Origin: Ardenticatena maritima
GTDB lineage: Bacteria > Chloroflexota > Anaerolineae > Ardenticatenales > Ardenticatenaceae
Assembly: GCF_001306175.1 (NCBI RefSeq)
Contig: NZ_LGKN01000009.1
Coordinates: 372,001-436,000, forward strand
Direction of reading: 5' to 3'
Length of the DNA stretch: 64,000 nucleotides
In this document: in pieces, positions 8,005 through 16,752 of the stretch
Layout: the number at the start of each line of letters is the position of its first letter
How positions within the stretch are numbered: the stretch's first letter is position 1
Translations under genes and position numbers: made by a program
Notes under the pieces: generated by a model
Told to the model about the DNA's origin: nothing
Database searches by the model: none
What the model saw: only the letters and a program-made list of their open reading frames with translations

Positions 8005-8952
8005 CTATGTGCGCTCTTCACGCACATAGGGCACGCCCAGCGCCGCCGGCGCGCCCAAACGCCGCCGCGCCGCCTCGCGGGCGCTGATGACCAAAACCGC
8101 AATCGTGAACAGATACGGCAGCATGTTGGCGAAATAGCCCGTTGCCGGATTGCGCAAAAAGAAGGCGAAACTCTGCAAATCGAGCGGCAGGCGCTTGATT
8201 GCGCCGAACAGATACGACCCCACCGCCGCACGCACGGGGTCCCAGCCGGCGAAAATCACCAGCCCGACCGCAATCCACCCTTGCCCGGCGGTCATGCCAT
8301 CCACCCACAGGGGCGTAATCGCCAGGCTGAGCGCCGCCCCCGCCAGACCGGCGAGCATGCCGCCCAGCACGGTGTAGGCGTAGCGCAGGCGGTAGACGTT
8401 CACCCCCATCACGTCCGCCGCCGCGGGGTATTCGCCCACCGCGCGCAATTCCAGCCCAGGGCGCGTGCGGTACATGTAGAACCACGCCAGCGGCACCAGC
8501 ACAAACCCCAGGTACACAATCACGTTGTGCTGGAAGAAAATCGGCCCCAGCAGCGGAATGTCCGCCAACAGCGGCACATCCCACGCGGGCAACCGCGGCG
8601 CTTGGCGCACTTCCACTAGCGGCGCACCCAGCACCGCGCTCAGCCCCGTCCCCAGAAACGTGAGCGCCAGGCCGCTCACCACCTGGTCGGCGCGCAAGGT
8701 GATGACCACGAACGCATGCAACAACGCCAGCAAGCCCCCCATGGCAATCGCCACCAGCACCCCCAACCACGGGTTGCCCGTGGCGTGCGCCACTCCAAAA
8801 GCGCTCATCGCGCCCATGAGCATCATGCCTTCCACGCCCAGGTTGAGCACGCCGGAGCGCTCGGCGAAAATTTCGCCAATCGTGGCAAAGAGCATCGGCG
8901 TGCCCGAACGCACACCAGCCGCCAGAATGTTCACCAGCAATGCCAGTTCCAT
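8005..8952 (-). CDS. nucleoside-type ABC transporter permease (NupQ-like)
   Basis: A 315-residue polytopic permease of the BPD_transp_2 family. The opening ending FATIGEIFAERSGVLNLGVE is the hallmark of BMP-linked purine nucleoside permeases (NupQ/YufQ type). It pairs with the adjacent second permease 3 bases upstream and is the last gene of the operon. Substrate is inferred from the BMP lipoprotein and the purine deaminase of the same operon. Confidence 0.9.
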   Translation of the reverse strand: MELALLVNILAAGVRSGTPMLFATIGEIFAERSGVLNLGVEGMMLMGAMSAFGVAHATGNPWLGVLVAIAMGGLLALLHAFVVITLRADQVVSGLALTFLGTGLSAVLGAPLVEVRQAPRLPAWDVPLLADIPLLGPIFFQHNVIVYLGFVLVPLAWFYMYRTRPGLELRAVGEYPAAADVMGVNVYRLRYAYTVLGGMLAGLAGAALSLAITPLWVDGMTAGQGWIAVGLVIFAGWDPVRAAVGSYLFGAIKRLPLDLQSFAFFLRNPATGYFANMLPYLFTIAVLVISAREAARRRLGAPAALGVPYVREERT

Positions 8953-8955
8953 GGT

Positions 8956-10029
8956 TCACTCCTGCTCAATCCGAATCGTGTAGCGCAAGAGCATATCGCC
9001 ACCCACCACCACAAAGAGGATGACGCCCTGCAACATCTGCGCAATCCCCGCCGGCTGGATTTCGGCCGCCCCGACCAGCAAGCCGCCGAACAGGTACGCC
9101 ACCAGCACAATCGCCAGCGGGTGCAACCGCGCCAACCACGCGATGATGATGGCGGTGAAGCCGTAGCCGGGCGAGAAGCGTTCTTGCAAACGGTGAACCA
9201 CCCCCGCCACTTCGCTGAATCCCGCCAGCCCAGCCAGCCCACCGCTCAACAGCATCACCAGCAGAATGTTGCGGCGAATGTGCATGCCGGCATAGCGGGC
9301 GGCGCGCGGGTTGTCGCCGATAATGCTCACTTCAAAGCCCCATTTGCTTTGCCGCCACACCACCCACAGGATGAGCGCCAGCACCAGCGCCAGCACAATC
9401 CCCAAATGCGCGGTCAGCCCACGAAACGCGGGCACGGCGGCGGCATAGTCGGTCAGGCGGGGCAGCCAGGCGCTTTTGGGGAACTGCGGCGTCAGTCCAA
9501 AACCGCGCTGGCTCCACGGTCCGTAGATGAAGTAGTTGTTCCAGAAAATCGCCACGTAGTTGAGCATCAGCGTTGTGATGATTTCGTTGACGTTGAGCCA
9601 GGCTTTGAGCAAACCGGGCAGCGCCGCCCACAACGCGCCCCCCACAAAGCCCGCCACCCCCATCGCCGCCAGCATGAGCGGCTGAGGCGTGTCCGGTGGA
9701 AGCCAGTGGAGCGCGACGCCGCTGGCAAAAAACGCCCCCAAAAAGAGTTGCCCCTCGGCGCCAATGTTCCACAACCCCATGCGGAACGCCGCCGAGACGC
9801 CCAACCCCGCCAGAATGAGCGGCGTGGCTTTGATTGTCGTATCCGACCAGCCGTAGCGGCTCCCGAACGCTGTTTCCGCCATACGCCGATAGACCAACCA
9901 GGGGTTTGCCCCCGCCATCTGCAAGAGCAAAGCCCCCACCAACAACGCCGCCCCTATCAGAATGATGGGCGACGCCCACGTCAGCCAAGCCGGTTGTTCA
10001 ATGCGTCGTTCGATCCGAATGCGTGGCAT
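8956..10029 (-). CDS. nucleoside-type ABC transporter permease (NupP-like)
   Basis: A 357-residue permease with multiple membrane helices. The family marker is GLGVSAAFRMGLWNIGAEGQ, followed by the cytoplasmic EAA-like segment including NPRAARYAGM. This is the longer member of the permease pair that accompanies BMP-type binding proteins. It lies between the ATPase gene and the shorter permease gene. Confidence 0.9.
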   Translation of the reverse strand: MPRIRIERRIEQPAWLTWASPIILIGAALLVGALLLQMAGANPWLVYRRMAETAFGSRYGWSDTTIKATPLILAGLGVSAAFRMGLWNIGAEGQLFLGAFFASGVALHWLPPDTPQPLMLAAMGVAGFVGGALWAALPGLLKAWLNVNEIITTLMLNYVAIFWNNYFIYGPWSQRGFGLTPQFPKSAWLPRLTDYAAAVPAFRGLTAHLGIVLALVLALILWVVWRQSKWGFEVSIIGDNPRAARYAGMHIRRNILLVMLLSGGLAGLAGFSEVAGVVHRLQERFSPGYGFTAIIIAWLARLHPLAIVLVAYLFGGLLVGAAEIQPAGIAQMLQGVILFVVVGGDMLLRYTIRIEQE

Positions 10030-10074
10030 AGCCTCAACCCATTCGCTCCACTCTCAACGCCATCAGTCGCCAGG

Positions 10075-11631
10075 TCAAGCGTTGGGCGGTTGTTCGCCCG
10101 CCATCAACAAGCCAACCGTCTCCAAGTCGGCTTGGTCGGCGGGCATGACACCCATCACCCGCCCTTCGTACAACACGGCGATGGTATCCGCCAGCGAGAA
10201 AATCTCGTCCAGGTCTTCGGAAATGAGCAGGATGGCCGTCCCCTGATTGCGGGCTTCCAGCAAAATGCGGTGGACGGTCTCGGTCGCGCCGATATCCAGC
10301 CCGCGCGACGGGTAGGCGGCGATAATCACCTGCGGGTGTCCCGAAATCTCACGCGCGAGGATGACTTTTTGCAAATTGCCGCCGCTCAACTTGCGCACGG
10401 GGGTTTCGACCGACGGCGTGGCAATCTGGAAGCGCGCCACCAATTCACGCGCCATCGCCCGCATACGCGCGCGGTCAATGAAGACGCCGCGCCCAATCGG
10501 CGGGCGGCGATAGGCTTTCAACGCCAGGTTTTCGGCGACGCTGTGGTTGGGGGCGCTCCCCATCCCACGCCGGTCTTCGGGGACATACGCCACGCCGGCT
10601 TCAATCGTCACCAGCGGGTGCGCATTCGTCACATCACGCCCGCCGATCTCAATCGTGCCGGCTTCGACGAGGCGCATGCCGTAGATGACTTCGGCGAGTT
10701 CGGTTTGCCCATTCCCCGCCACGCCCGCAATGCCCACAATCTCGCCCGCGTGCACCGTCAGCGACACGTGGTCCAGCGCGATGAGGCCGCGGTCGTTGCG
10801 CGCCACCACATCGCGCAACACCAGGCGCGGTTCGCCGGGGGTGGCGGGCGTTTTCTGCACCTGGAAGAGGATATCACGCCCCACCATCAGCCGCGCCAGT
10901 TCGTTCTTGGTCACGTCGGCGGCGTTGACGGTCGCCACGTTCTTGCCGTCCCGCAACACGGTAATGCGGTCGGCGATTGAGAGCACTTCATCCAGTTTGT
11001 GGCTGATGAAAATGATGGTTTCCCCGCGCGCGACCATCCGGCGCAACGTCTGGAAGAGTTGCTCCACTTCCTGCGGCGTCAACACCGCCGTGGGTTCGTC
11101 CAGAATGAGAATTTTGGCGCCGCGATAGAGCATCTTGATGATTTCGACGCGCTGTTGTTCCCCCACAGAAAGTTGCCAGACACGCGCCGAGGGGTCTACC
11201 GGCAAGCCGTACTGCTCGCCAATGCGGCGCACTTCGCTTTCAATGCGCTCCGGGTGCAGAATGAACCCCGCTTCGCGCAAGCCCAGCATCACATTTTCGG
11301 CGACGGTGTGCGATTCAACCAGCATGAAGTGCTGATGGACCATGCCAATGCCCGCCGCAATCGCATCGCGCGGTGAATGGAAGACCACGCGCCGACCGTC
11401 AATCCAAATCTCGCCTTCATCGGGCTGGTACAAGCCCGATAGAATGCTCATCAAGGTGGACTTGCCCGCGCCGTTTTCTCCCAGCAGGGCGTGAATTTCA
11501 CCCCAACGCACCTGAAAATCCACATGGTCGTTGGCTATCACACCGGGGAAGCGCTTGACAATGCCGCGCATATCCACGGCAAGCGGGCGCTCGTTCGGTT
11601 CGGTTGGGTGTACGTGTTCAGGTCTGCTCAT
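10075..11631 (-). CDS. ABC transporter ATPase with two nucleotide-binding domains (NupO-like)
   Basis: Double ATPase of the sugar/nucleoside (CUT2-like) class. The first domain has Walker A GENGAGKST, signature LSVGEQQRVEI and Walker B ILILDEPTAVL. The second has the degenerate Walker A GVAGNGQTE, signature LSGGNLQKVIL and the weakened Walker B VIIAAYPSRGLDIGA. Such asymmetry is usual for the family. Start 11631 (ATGAGC) is preferred because GGTGG lies 6 bases upstream; an ATG at 11637 is also in frame. The start overlaps the end of kptA. Confidence 0.92.
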   Translation of the reverse strand: MSRPEHVHPTEPNERPLAVDMRGIVKRFPGVIANDHVDFQVRWGEIHALLGENGAGKSTLMSILSGLYQPDEGEIWIDGRRVVFHSPRDAIAAGIGMVHQHFMLVESHTVAENVMLGLREAGFILHPERIESEVRRIGEQYGLPVDPSARVWQLSVGEQQRVEIIKMLYRGAKILILDEPTAVLTPQEVEQLFQTLRRMVARGETIIFISHKLDEVLSIADRITVLRDGKNVATVNAADVTKNELARLMVGRDILFQVQKTPATPGEPRLVLRDVVARNDRGLIALDHVSLTVHAGEIVGIAGVAGNGQTELAEVIYGMRLVEAGTIEIGGRDVTNAHPLVTIEAGVAYVPEDRRGMGSAPNHSVAENLALKAYRRPPIGRGVFIDRARMRAMARELVARFQIATPSVETPVRKLSGGNLQKVILAREISGHPQVIIAAYPSRGLDIGATETVHRILLEARNQGTAILLISEDLDEIFSLADTIAVLYEGRVMGVMPADQADLETVGLLMAGEQPPNA

Positions 11632-12190
11632 CGTCATCCACCAATTGCAAATAGTCAGGCGGAACACGCTCAGTCAGCCAAATGGTGGGGGCTGGATGAT
11701 AGAAGCGCCAGCCATCCGCCGCCATACGGGCGGCATCCACCGCCAGGACCACCACATCGCGCCCATGCCGCGCCCCGACGCGCCGCGCCGTCGCCACATC
11801 GTCCGAAAGGTGCACGTGGGTGCGCTGTTGAGGCAACAACCCCGTGCGCAAAATGGCGTTCAGCCGTGGGCGCACCGTGCCATGAAAGAGCCGCGCAGGC
11901 GGCGCAACCGGTTCCAACCCCAGTTCCACAGGGATGGAGTGCCCATACGTTGCGCGAATGCGCCGCCCATCGGCGCTGAACTCAAAGCGACGCTTGGGCG
12001 ACGTTGCCACGACCTCTTCCAGCATGTCGCGCGTGAACCTGCGCCCGTGCGCTTGCGCCGCCTGTATCAGCGCCTCCACATCCACCCAGCCCGCGGGGTC
12101 CAGGGAGCGCCCCAGCACCTCCGGACGATGCCGAAGCACCAGGCTAAGAAACTTGCTCAGGTTTCGGCGTTGCGCGTTTCTGTTCGGCAT
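11618..12190 (-). CDS. kptA: RNA 2'-phosphotransferase (Tpt1/KptA)
   Basis: NAD+-dependent enzyme that removes an internal RNA 2'-phosphate through an ADP-ribosylated intermediate. The 190-residue product has the family blocks NLSKFLSLVLRHRPEVLG, DPAGWVDVEAL, LFHGTVRP (NAD-binding HGT) and HVHLSDDVATARRVGARHG. ATG 12190 is chosen because the longer frame from 12238 starts inside a strong hairpin. The cellular substrate in bacteria is generally unknown. Oddly, the gene lies inside a nucleoside ABC transporter operon and overlaps the ATPase start. Confidence 0.92.
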   Translation of the reverse strand: MPNRNAQRRNLSKFLSLVLRHRPEVLGRSLDPAGWVDVEALIQAAQAHGRRFTRDMLEEVVATSPKRRFEFSADGRRIRATYGHSIPVELGLEPVAPPARLFHGTVRPRLNAILRTGLLPQQRTHVHLSDDVATARRVGARHGRDVVVLAVDAARMAADGWRFYHPAPTIWLTERVPPDYLQLVDDDEQT

Positions 12191-12206
12191 GGGGTGATAC
12201 AGCGAA

Positions 12207-12234
12207 CGCGGGGGTCTTTCAAGAGACCCCCGCG
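12207..12234 (-). terminator. hairpin between the BMP lipoprotein gene and kptA
   Basis: An 11-bp perfect stem (CGCGGGGGTCT at 12207-12217 with its complement at 12224-12234) around a 6-base loop. The T-run is poor, so it probably attenuates or stabilises rather than fully ends the transcript, giving more binding protein than transporter. Confidence 0.6.
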
Positions 12235-12256
12235 CCATAGACGGGTTGCTGTTGGT

Positions 12257-13555
12257 TTATTCGCCGCCGCCCGGAATTTCCGCATCGGGCACAAAGCCTT
12301 CGGCGAGCCAGTTCATGCAGATGGTGCACGGCTCGCGGTCCAAGCCGTTGGCTTCGATTGTGGCGGCGTCCAGCCCTTCAAGGTCTTCTTGCGTCAAGGT
12401 CACCCCTTCAGGCACGACGAGGTTGCCCTTGTTGTCGTAGATGGGACCCGTGAAAATGTCGAAGCGGGTCATTTCGCCCTTCAGCATCTTATCCAGCGTT
12501 TCACGCACCAGCGGAATCACGTCTTCGGGCACGCCCGGCTGCGGCGTTTGCCCTTCCATGAAGCCATAGAGCCCCACAATGCCGCTGTCCGCGTCAAAGT
12601 AGTAGTCGTCGGGCTTCCAAGTGCCCTCCATCATCTGCTTGACGAAATCGGCATAGACGGGACCCCAGTTCCAATAGGGGACGGTGAGGCAGTGTTCGGG
12701 TGCGGCATCGCACGCGTTGCGGCTGTCGTAGGCAATGCCCCACAACCCACGCGCGCCCGCCGCCTGCACAGGGCCGGGCGTATCCGCGCCGGTGATAATC
12801 ACCGACGCGCCCGCATCGAGCATTGATTCGGCGGCTTCACGCTCTTTGTCGGGGTCGAACCAGGTGAAAATCCAGCGCACATCGAGCACACATTCGGGGC
12901 ATGTTTCGCGCATGCCCAACGCAATGGCGTTGCCCAGGCGAATCACCTCGGCGATGGGGAACGGCGCAACATAGCCCACACGGTTCGAGCCGTCGGCTTT
13001 GGCGCGCGCACCGGCAATCATGCCCGCCAGATACTTCATGTCTTCCATCGCGCCAAAAAGGTTGGCAAAGTTCGTGTCGTTCTTCTTGAAGCCCGAAACG
13101 TGCACGAAATAGACATCAGGAAACTCTTCGGCAACGGCTTCGGTGGCGTCCATATAGCCAAACGAGGTGGTGAAGATGGCGTTGAAGCCTTTGCGCGCCA
13201 ACTGGCGAATGACACGCTCCGCGTCCGCCCCTTCGGGCACGCTTTCCAGATACGCCGTGTGTACCGCATCGCCCAACGCTTCTTCAATGTAGAGCCGCCC
13301 TTCGTTGTGGGCATACGTCCACCCACCATCACCGATGGGACCCACATAGACGAACGCCACGTTGAATTTGCCTTCCACCGGTTCGGGGATTTGAATGCCG
13401 CCCGTTTCCTCACCAGAGGGTTGTTGGGCTTGTTCTTCGGTGGTGGTTTCCCCACCTGTTTCGGCGGCTTCTTCGGTACCGCCACCGCCACACGCCGCCA
13501 GCGCCAACAGCGCCAACAGCAGGAATAATGGAATCAGTACGGATTTGCGTCGCAT
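12257..13555 (-). CDS. BMP-family ABC transporter substrate-binding lipoprotein
   Basis: Extracytoplasmic binding protein of the PnrA/Med (BMP) family, which mostly binds purine nucleosides. The 432-residue precursor has a signal peptide with lipobox LAACGGG and a Glu/Thr/Gly-rich linker. The BMP domain opens VAFVYVGPIGDGGWTYAHNE, with IFTTSFGYMDATEAVAEEFP and VGYVAPFPIAEVIRLGNA. It has a GGAGGAG ribosome-binding site. A hairpin follows before the transport genes. Confidence 0.92.
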   Translation of the reverse strand: MRRKSVLIPLFLLLALLALAACGGGGTEEAAETGGETTTEEQAQQPSGEETGGIQIPEPVEGKFNVAFVYVGPIGDGGWTYAHNEGRLYIEEALGDAVHTAYLESVPEGADAERVIRQLARKGFNAIFTTSFGYMDATEAVAEEFPDVYFVHVSGFKKNDTNFANLFGAMEDMKYLAGMIAGARAKADGSNRVGYVAPFPIAEVIRLGNAIALGMRETCPECVLDVRWIFTWFDPDKEREAAESMLDAGASVIITGADTPGPVQAAGARGLWGIAYDSRNACDAAPEHCLTVPYWNWGPVYADFVKQMMEGTWKPDDYYFDADSGIVGLYGFMEGQTPQPGVPEDVIPLVRETLDKMLKGEMTRFDIFTGPIYDNKGNLVVPEGVTLTQEDLEGLDAATIEANGLDREPCTICMNWLAEGFVPDAEIPGGGE

Positions 13556-13574
13556 GGTTCTCCTCCTTGCACAC

Positions 13575-13589
13575 TTCTGTTGAACAGAA
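13575..13589. promoter_or_regulatory. perfect inverted repeat upstream of the BMP gene
   Basis: TTCTGTT-G-AACAGAA lies in the 66-base gap between the deaminase and BMP genes, just upstream of the BMP ribosome-binding site. It could be an operator or a small RNA hairpin. No cognate regulator is visible. Confidence 0.35.
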
Positions 13590-13621
13590 CAAACACTCTG
13601 GTATCGTTGTCTGCGATGGCC

Positions 13622-14992
13622 TCACACATCGGCAACCAGCGCACGCGCTATCTGGTTATGCCGATGAACAAGCGCTCCCAGGTCCCAGCCCAGCAACTCG
13701 CCGTGGTCAACGAGCAAACGCCCGTTGACCATCGCCATGTCCACCTTGCGCGGGTAGCAGAAGACCAACGCCGCCACGGGGTCGTGGGGTGCTGCGCCGG
13801 CATAGTCGATCCTGTGCAGGCGAATGCCCACAATGTCCGCCGCCTTGCCAGGCGCGAGCACGCCAATGTCATCGCGCCGCAAGACTTCGGCGCCGCCACG
13901 CGTCGCCAACGCGAGCGCTTCGCGCGCGGTCAGCGCATCGGGTTCGCCCAGCACACGCTGCAACAACATTGCTTGCCGCGCTTCGGCGAGCATATGGCTG
14001 CTATCGTTGGACGCCGAGCCATCCACACCCAGCCCCACGGGCACGCCCGCATCAAGCATGGTGCGGATGGGCGCAATCCCGCTTGCCAGGCGCATGTTGC
14101 TGGTGGGGCAATGCGCCGCACCGGTGCGCGTCTTCGCCATCATGTCAATTTCGGCGCCGTCCACATGCACGGCATGCGCCCACCAGACATCATCCCCCAC
14201 CCAGCCCAATTCTTCGGCGTATTCCGCCGGACGCTTGCCAAACTGTTCAATGCAAAAACGCTCTTCATCCAGCGTTTCGGCAAGGTGTGTGTGCGCCAGC
14301 ACGCCATAACTGCGCGCCAGGGCAATGCTTTCGCGCATCAAATCGGGTGTCACGCTGAACGGCGAACAGGGCGCCACCCCCACGCGACACATCGAGTAGG
14401 GCGCGGGGTCGTGGTACATCTCAATCGCACGAATGGTATCGCGAATGATGGCGTCTTCGTCTTCCGTGACGCGGTCGGGGGGCAATCCGCCCTGACTTTC
14501 GCCCAGGCTCATGCTGCCCCGCGTGGGATGAAAGCGCACGCCCAATTCTTGCGCGGCGCGGATTTCGTCATCAATGGTGCAATCGTTGGGGTAAATGTAG
14601 AGGTGGTCAGCGACGGTGGTACAGCCGCTGAGCAAGAGTTCCGCCAAGCCAACCAGGGCGCTCACGTAAATGGCTTCGCCCGTGAGGTTCGCCCAGATGG
14701 GATAGAGGGTCTTCAACCAGTTGAAGAGGTTGGCGTTTTGGGCGGCGGGCACAGCGCGCGTGAGGGTCTGGTACAAGTGATGGTGTGTGTTGACCATCCC
14801 CGGCATGAGCACCATGCCGCGCGCATCGTAGAGGGTGTCAATCTGCCCATCATAGCGCTTCAGCAACTCGTCGGTCGTGCCAACCGCTTCAATCACTTGA
14901 TCGCGCACGAAAATGGCGCCATCGTGCCACTCGCGCTCTTCGTCGTCCATCGTCACAACAACATCGGCATGGGCGAATAACCAGGTCGGCAT
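13622..14992 (-). CDS. amidohydrolase, probable 8-oxoguanine deaminase
   Basis: Zinc-dependent amidohydrolase of the guanine-deaminase/AtzB superfamily, 456 residues. MVNTHHHLYQTLTRAVP carries the first metal ligands. The LFNWLKTLYPIWANLTGEAI segment is characteristic of 8-oxoguanine deaminases. HTHLAETLDEE, WWAHAVHVDG and GLGVDGSASND give the later metal-site His and Asp residues. The following nucleoside-type transporter supports a role in purine salvage or clearance of oxidised guanine. S-adenosylhomocysteine- or triazine-type substrates are less likely alternatives. Confidence 0.85.
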   Translation of the reverse strand: MPTWLFAHADVVVTMDDEEREWHDGAIFVRDQVIEAVGTTDELLKRYDGQIDTLYDARGMVLMPGMVNTHHHLYQTLTRAVPAAQNANLFNWLKTLYPIWANLTGEAIYVSALVGLAELLLSGCTTVADHLYIYPNDCTIDDEIRAAQELGVRFHPTRGSMSLGESQGGLPPDRVTEDEDAIIRDTIRAIEMYHDPAPYSMCRVGVAPCSPFSVTPDLMRESIALARSYGVLAHTHLAETLDEERFCIEQFGKRPAEYAEELGWVGDDVWWAHAVHVDGAEIDMMAKTRTGAAHCPTSNMRLASGIAPIRTMLDAGVPVGLGVDGSASNDSSHMLAEARQAMLLQRVLGEPDALTAREALALATRGGAEVLRRDDIGVLAPGKAADIVGIRLHRIDYAGAAPHDPVAALVFCYPRKVDMAMVNGRLLVDHGELLGWDLGALVHRHNQIARALVADV

Positions 14993-15103
14993 TGGGCACC
15001 CCGTGGCATGTCTGCTTGGCTCGTCACGTCCAGTATAGCATCAGCCGCCCAAATTGGCGAGACATCGCCACATCCTGCACGTCTGCCAATCAGGCAACCG
15101 CGC

Positions 15104-15132
15104 TTGTCAATTTGTCCCCCTCGCGATATGCT
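15104..15132 (+). promoter_or_regulatory. promoter of the deoxynucleoside kinase operon
   Basis: TTGTCA (15104-15109), 17 bp, TATGCT (15127-15132), about 43 bases upstream of the first kinase start in the divergent gap. A TATACT-like box on the other strand (15032-15037) may serve the deaminase gene, but without a clear -35. Confidence 0.6.
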
Positions 15133-15174
15133 ACCCGCTCGCACACCAACACTCAATCGTCACGAGGGGAAGCC

Positions 15175-16065
15175 GTGAGCCAACCGTTGTACATTGCCAT
15201 CGAAGGCGTCATCGGCGTGGGCAAAACCACGCTGGCGCGCCTCTTGCAACCACATCTCAACGCCGATTTGGTGCTGGAAGTTTTCGAGGAAAACCCCTTC
15301 CTCGCACCTTTCTATGCCGACCCTGAGCGCTACGCGTTCCAGACGCAGATTTTCTTCCTGCTGAGCCGCTACCGTCAACAGCAAACACTGCGCGAACAGG
15401 TGGGGCGCGCGCGCATCGTCAGCGATTACCTGTTCGACAAAGACCGCCTTTTTGCCCGCCTGAACCTGCAAGGCGATGAACTGCACACGTATGAAACGCT
15501 CTACGAGGCGCTGAGCGAACGCATTCCGCGCCCCGACCTGGTGGTCTATCTGCGGGCGTCGGTGGATACGCTTATGGCGCGCATTGCCGCCCGCGACCGC
15601 CCCTACGAGCGCAACATGCCGCGTTCGTACATCGCGGCGCTCCACCGCGTGTATGATGAATTCTTCCAGACCTATGACGCCACCCCGTTGCTCGTCATCG
15701 AAACCGACGACTTGAACGTGGTCGCCAACCCGCGCGACCTGCACACCATTTTGCAGCGCGTGCGCACCATGCTGGAACTGCACGCTTTTCAACCCGCGTT
15801 GCCCGCCATGGGGCAAGTGGCGTCGCACACCAGGCTGGAACCCGCCGCCGAGGCGGCATGGGAAGCGGACGAACCCACGCGCGACCCCTTCGACCGCTAT
15901 GTGGCGCTGCAAGCCGCCATGGGCACGCTGGCGACGCTGTTGCAAGCCCACAAACATGGCTACGCCGACCGCGAAGCGCTACGGCACGCCCTGGCGCGCA
16001 GCGCCGAACACCTGCACGAACTCGCCCGCGATTTGGGGCTGGACATCTCACGAAAGGACGTGTGA
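15175..16065 (+). CDS. deoxynucleoside kinase with C-terminal helical extension
   Basis: Phosphorylates deoxynucleosides in the salvage pathway. P-loop GVIGVGKTT at residues 11-19, the SDYLFDKDRLFARL substrate segment, and the lid-region Arg cluster RIAARDRPYERN. The kinase domain ends near residue 215. About 80 further residues, including YVALQAAMGTLATLLQAHKH, form an apparently helical tail not usual in dGK/dCK enzymes. Start is GTG at 15175, preceded by GAGGGGAA. A second kinase follows after 3 bases, as in the paired kinases of Firmicutes. Confidence 0.9.
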   Translation: MSQPLYIAIEGVIGVGKTTLARLLQPHLNADLVLEVFEENPFLAPFYADPERYAFQTQIFFLLSRYRQQQTLREQVGRARIVSDYLFDKDRLFARLNLQGDELHTYETLYEALSERIPRPDLVVYLRASVDTLMARIAARDRPYERNMPRSYIAALHRVYDEFFQTYDATPLLVIETDDLNVVANPRDLHTILQRVRTMLELHAFQPALPAMGQVASHTRLEPAAEAAWEADEPTRDPFDRYVALQAAMGTLATLLQAHKHGYADREALRHALARSAEHLHELARDLGLDISRKDV

Positions 16066-16068
16066 ACC

Positions 16069-16725
16069 ATGCAACCAACCAACGCACCAACACGCAAGTA
16101 TTTTCTGGCGGTGGCGGGCAACATCGGCGTGGGCAAAAGCACGCTCACCGCGCGCCTGGCGGAACGCCTGCACATGGAACCCTTCTTTGAAGCCGTCGCC
16201 GACAACCCGTATCTGGCGGACTTTTACGCCGACATGCCCCGCTGGGCGTTCCATAGCCAGATTTTCTTTTTGAGCCGCCGCCTGCAACACCACCGCCAAA
16301 TTCTCGACCACCCCACCTCGGCGATTCAAGACCGGTGCGTGTACGAGGACGCCGAGATTTTTGCCCGCAATCTCTACGAACAAGGCGCGATGAGCGCCCG
16401 CGACTATCAGGCGTACCACGAACTGTATCAGGCGGTGGTGGCGTTTATGCCGCCGCCGACGTTGATTGTCTATTTGCGCGCTTCGGTGGATACGTTGCTG
16501 GAACGCATCAAGCGCCGCGGGCGTGAATTTGAGCGCGCCATCAGCCGCGACTATCTGGAACGGCTCAACTTGCTTTACGAAGAGTGGATTGCCACCTTCA
16601 CCCACTGCCCGGTGCTCACCATTGACGCCGACGCCATTGACTTTGTCGCGGAACCCAAGCATATTGAAACCATTGCCACAGCCATTGAAGAGGCGTTGGG
16701 CGTGAAAACCCCCAACCAGGTCTAG
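16069..16725 (+). CDS. deoxynucleoside kinase (dAK/dGK family)
   Basis: A 218-residue kinase of normal family length. P-loop GNIGVGKST near residue 17, the IQDRCVYEDAEIFARNLYEQ motif (DRS/DRC-type with substrate-binding Glu-Asp), and lid-region basic residues in ERIKRRGREFER. It differs from the upstream kinase at the substrate motif, so the two probably split substrates (for example purine versus pyrimidine deoxynucleosides). Which is which cannot be read from the sequence. Confidence 0.92.
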   Translation: MQPTNAPTRKYFLAVAGNIGVGKSTLTARLAERLHMEPFFEAVADNPYLADFYADMPRWAFHSQIFFLSRRLQHHRQILDHPTSAIQDRCVYEDAEIFARNLYEQGAMSARDYQAYHELYQAVVAFMPPPTLIVYLRASVDTLLERIKRRGREFERAISRDYLERLNLLYEEWIATFTHCPVLTIDADAIDFVAEPKHIETIATAIEEALGVKTPNQV

Positions 16726-16752
16726 CAGCCACCAGAAGAAGGAGCAGCACCC

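Noticed and set aside
8716-10980. Long plus-strand frame of 754 codons opposite the ABC transporter
   Set aside because: It is Gln/His/Arg-rich shadow sequence opposite well-supported permease and ATPase genes.
12191-12238. Upstream start for kptA at 12238
   Set aside because: The added 16 residues would be encoded by the inter-gene hairpin, and the family motif begins shortly after 12190.
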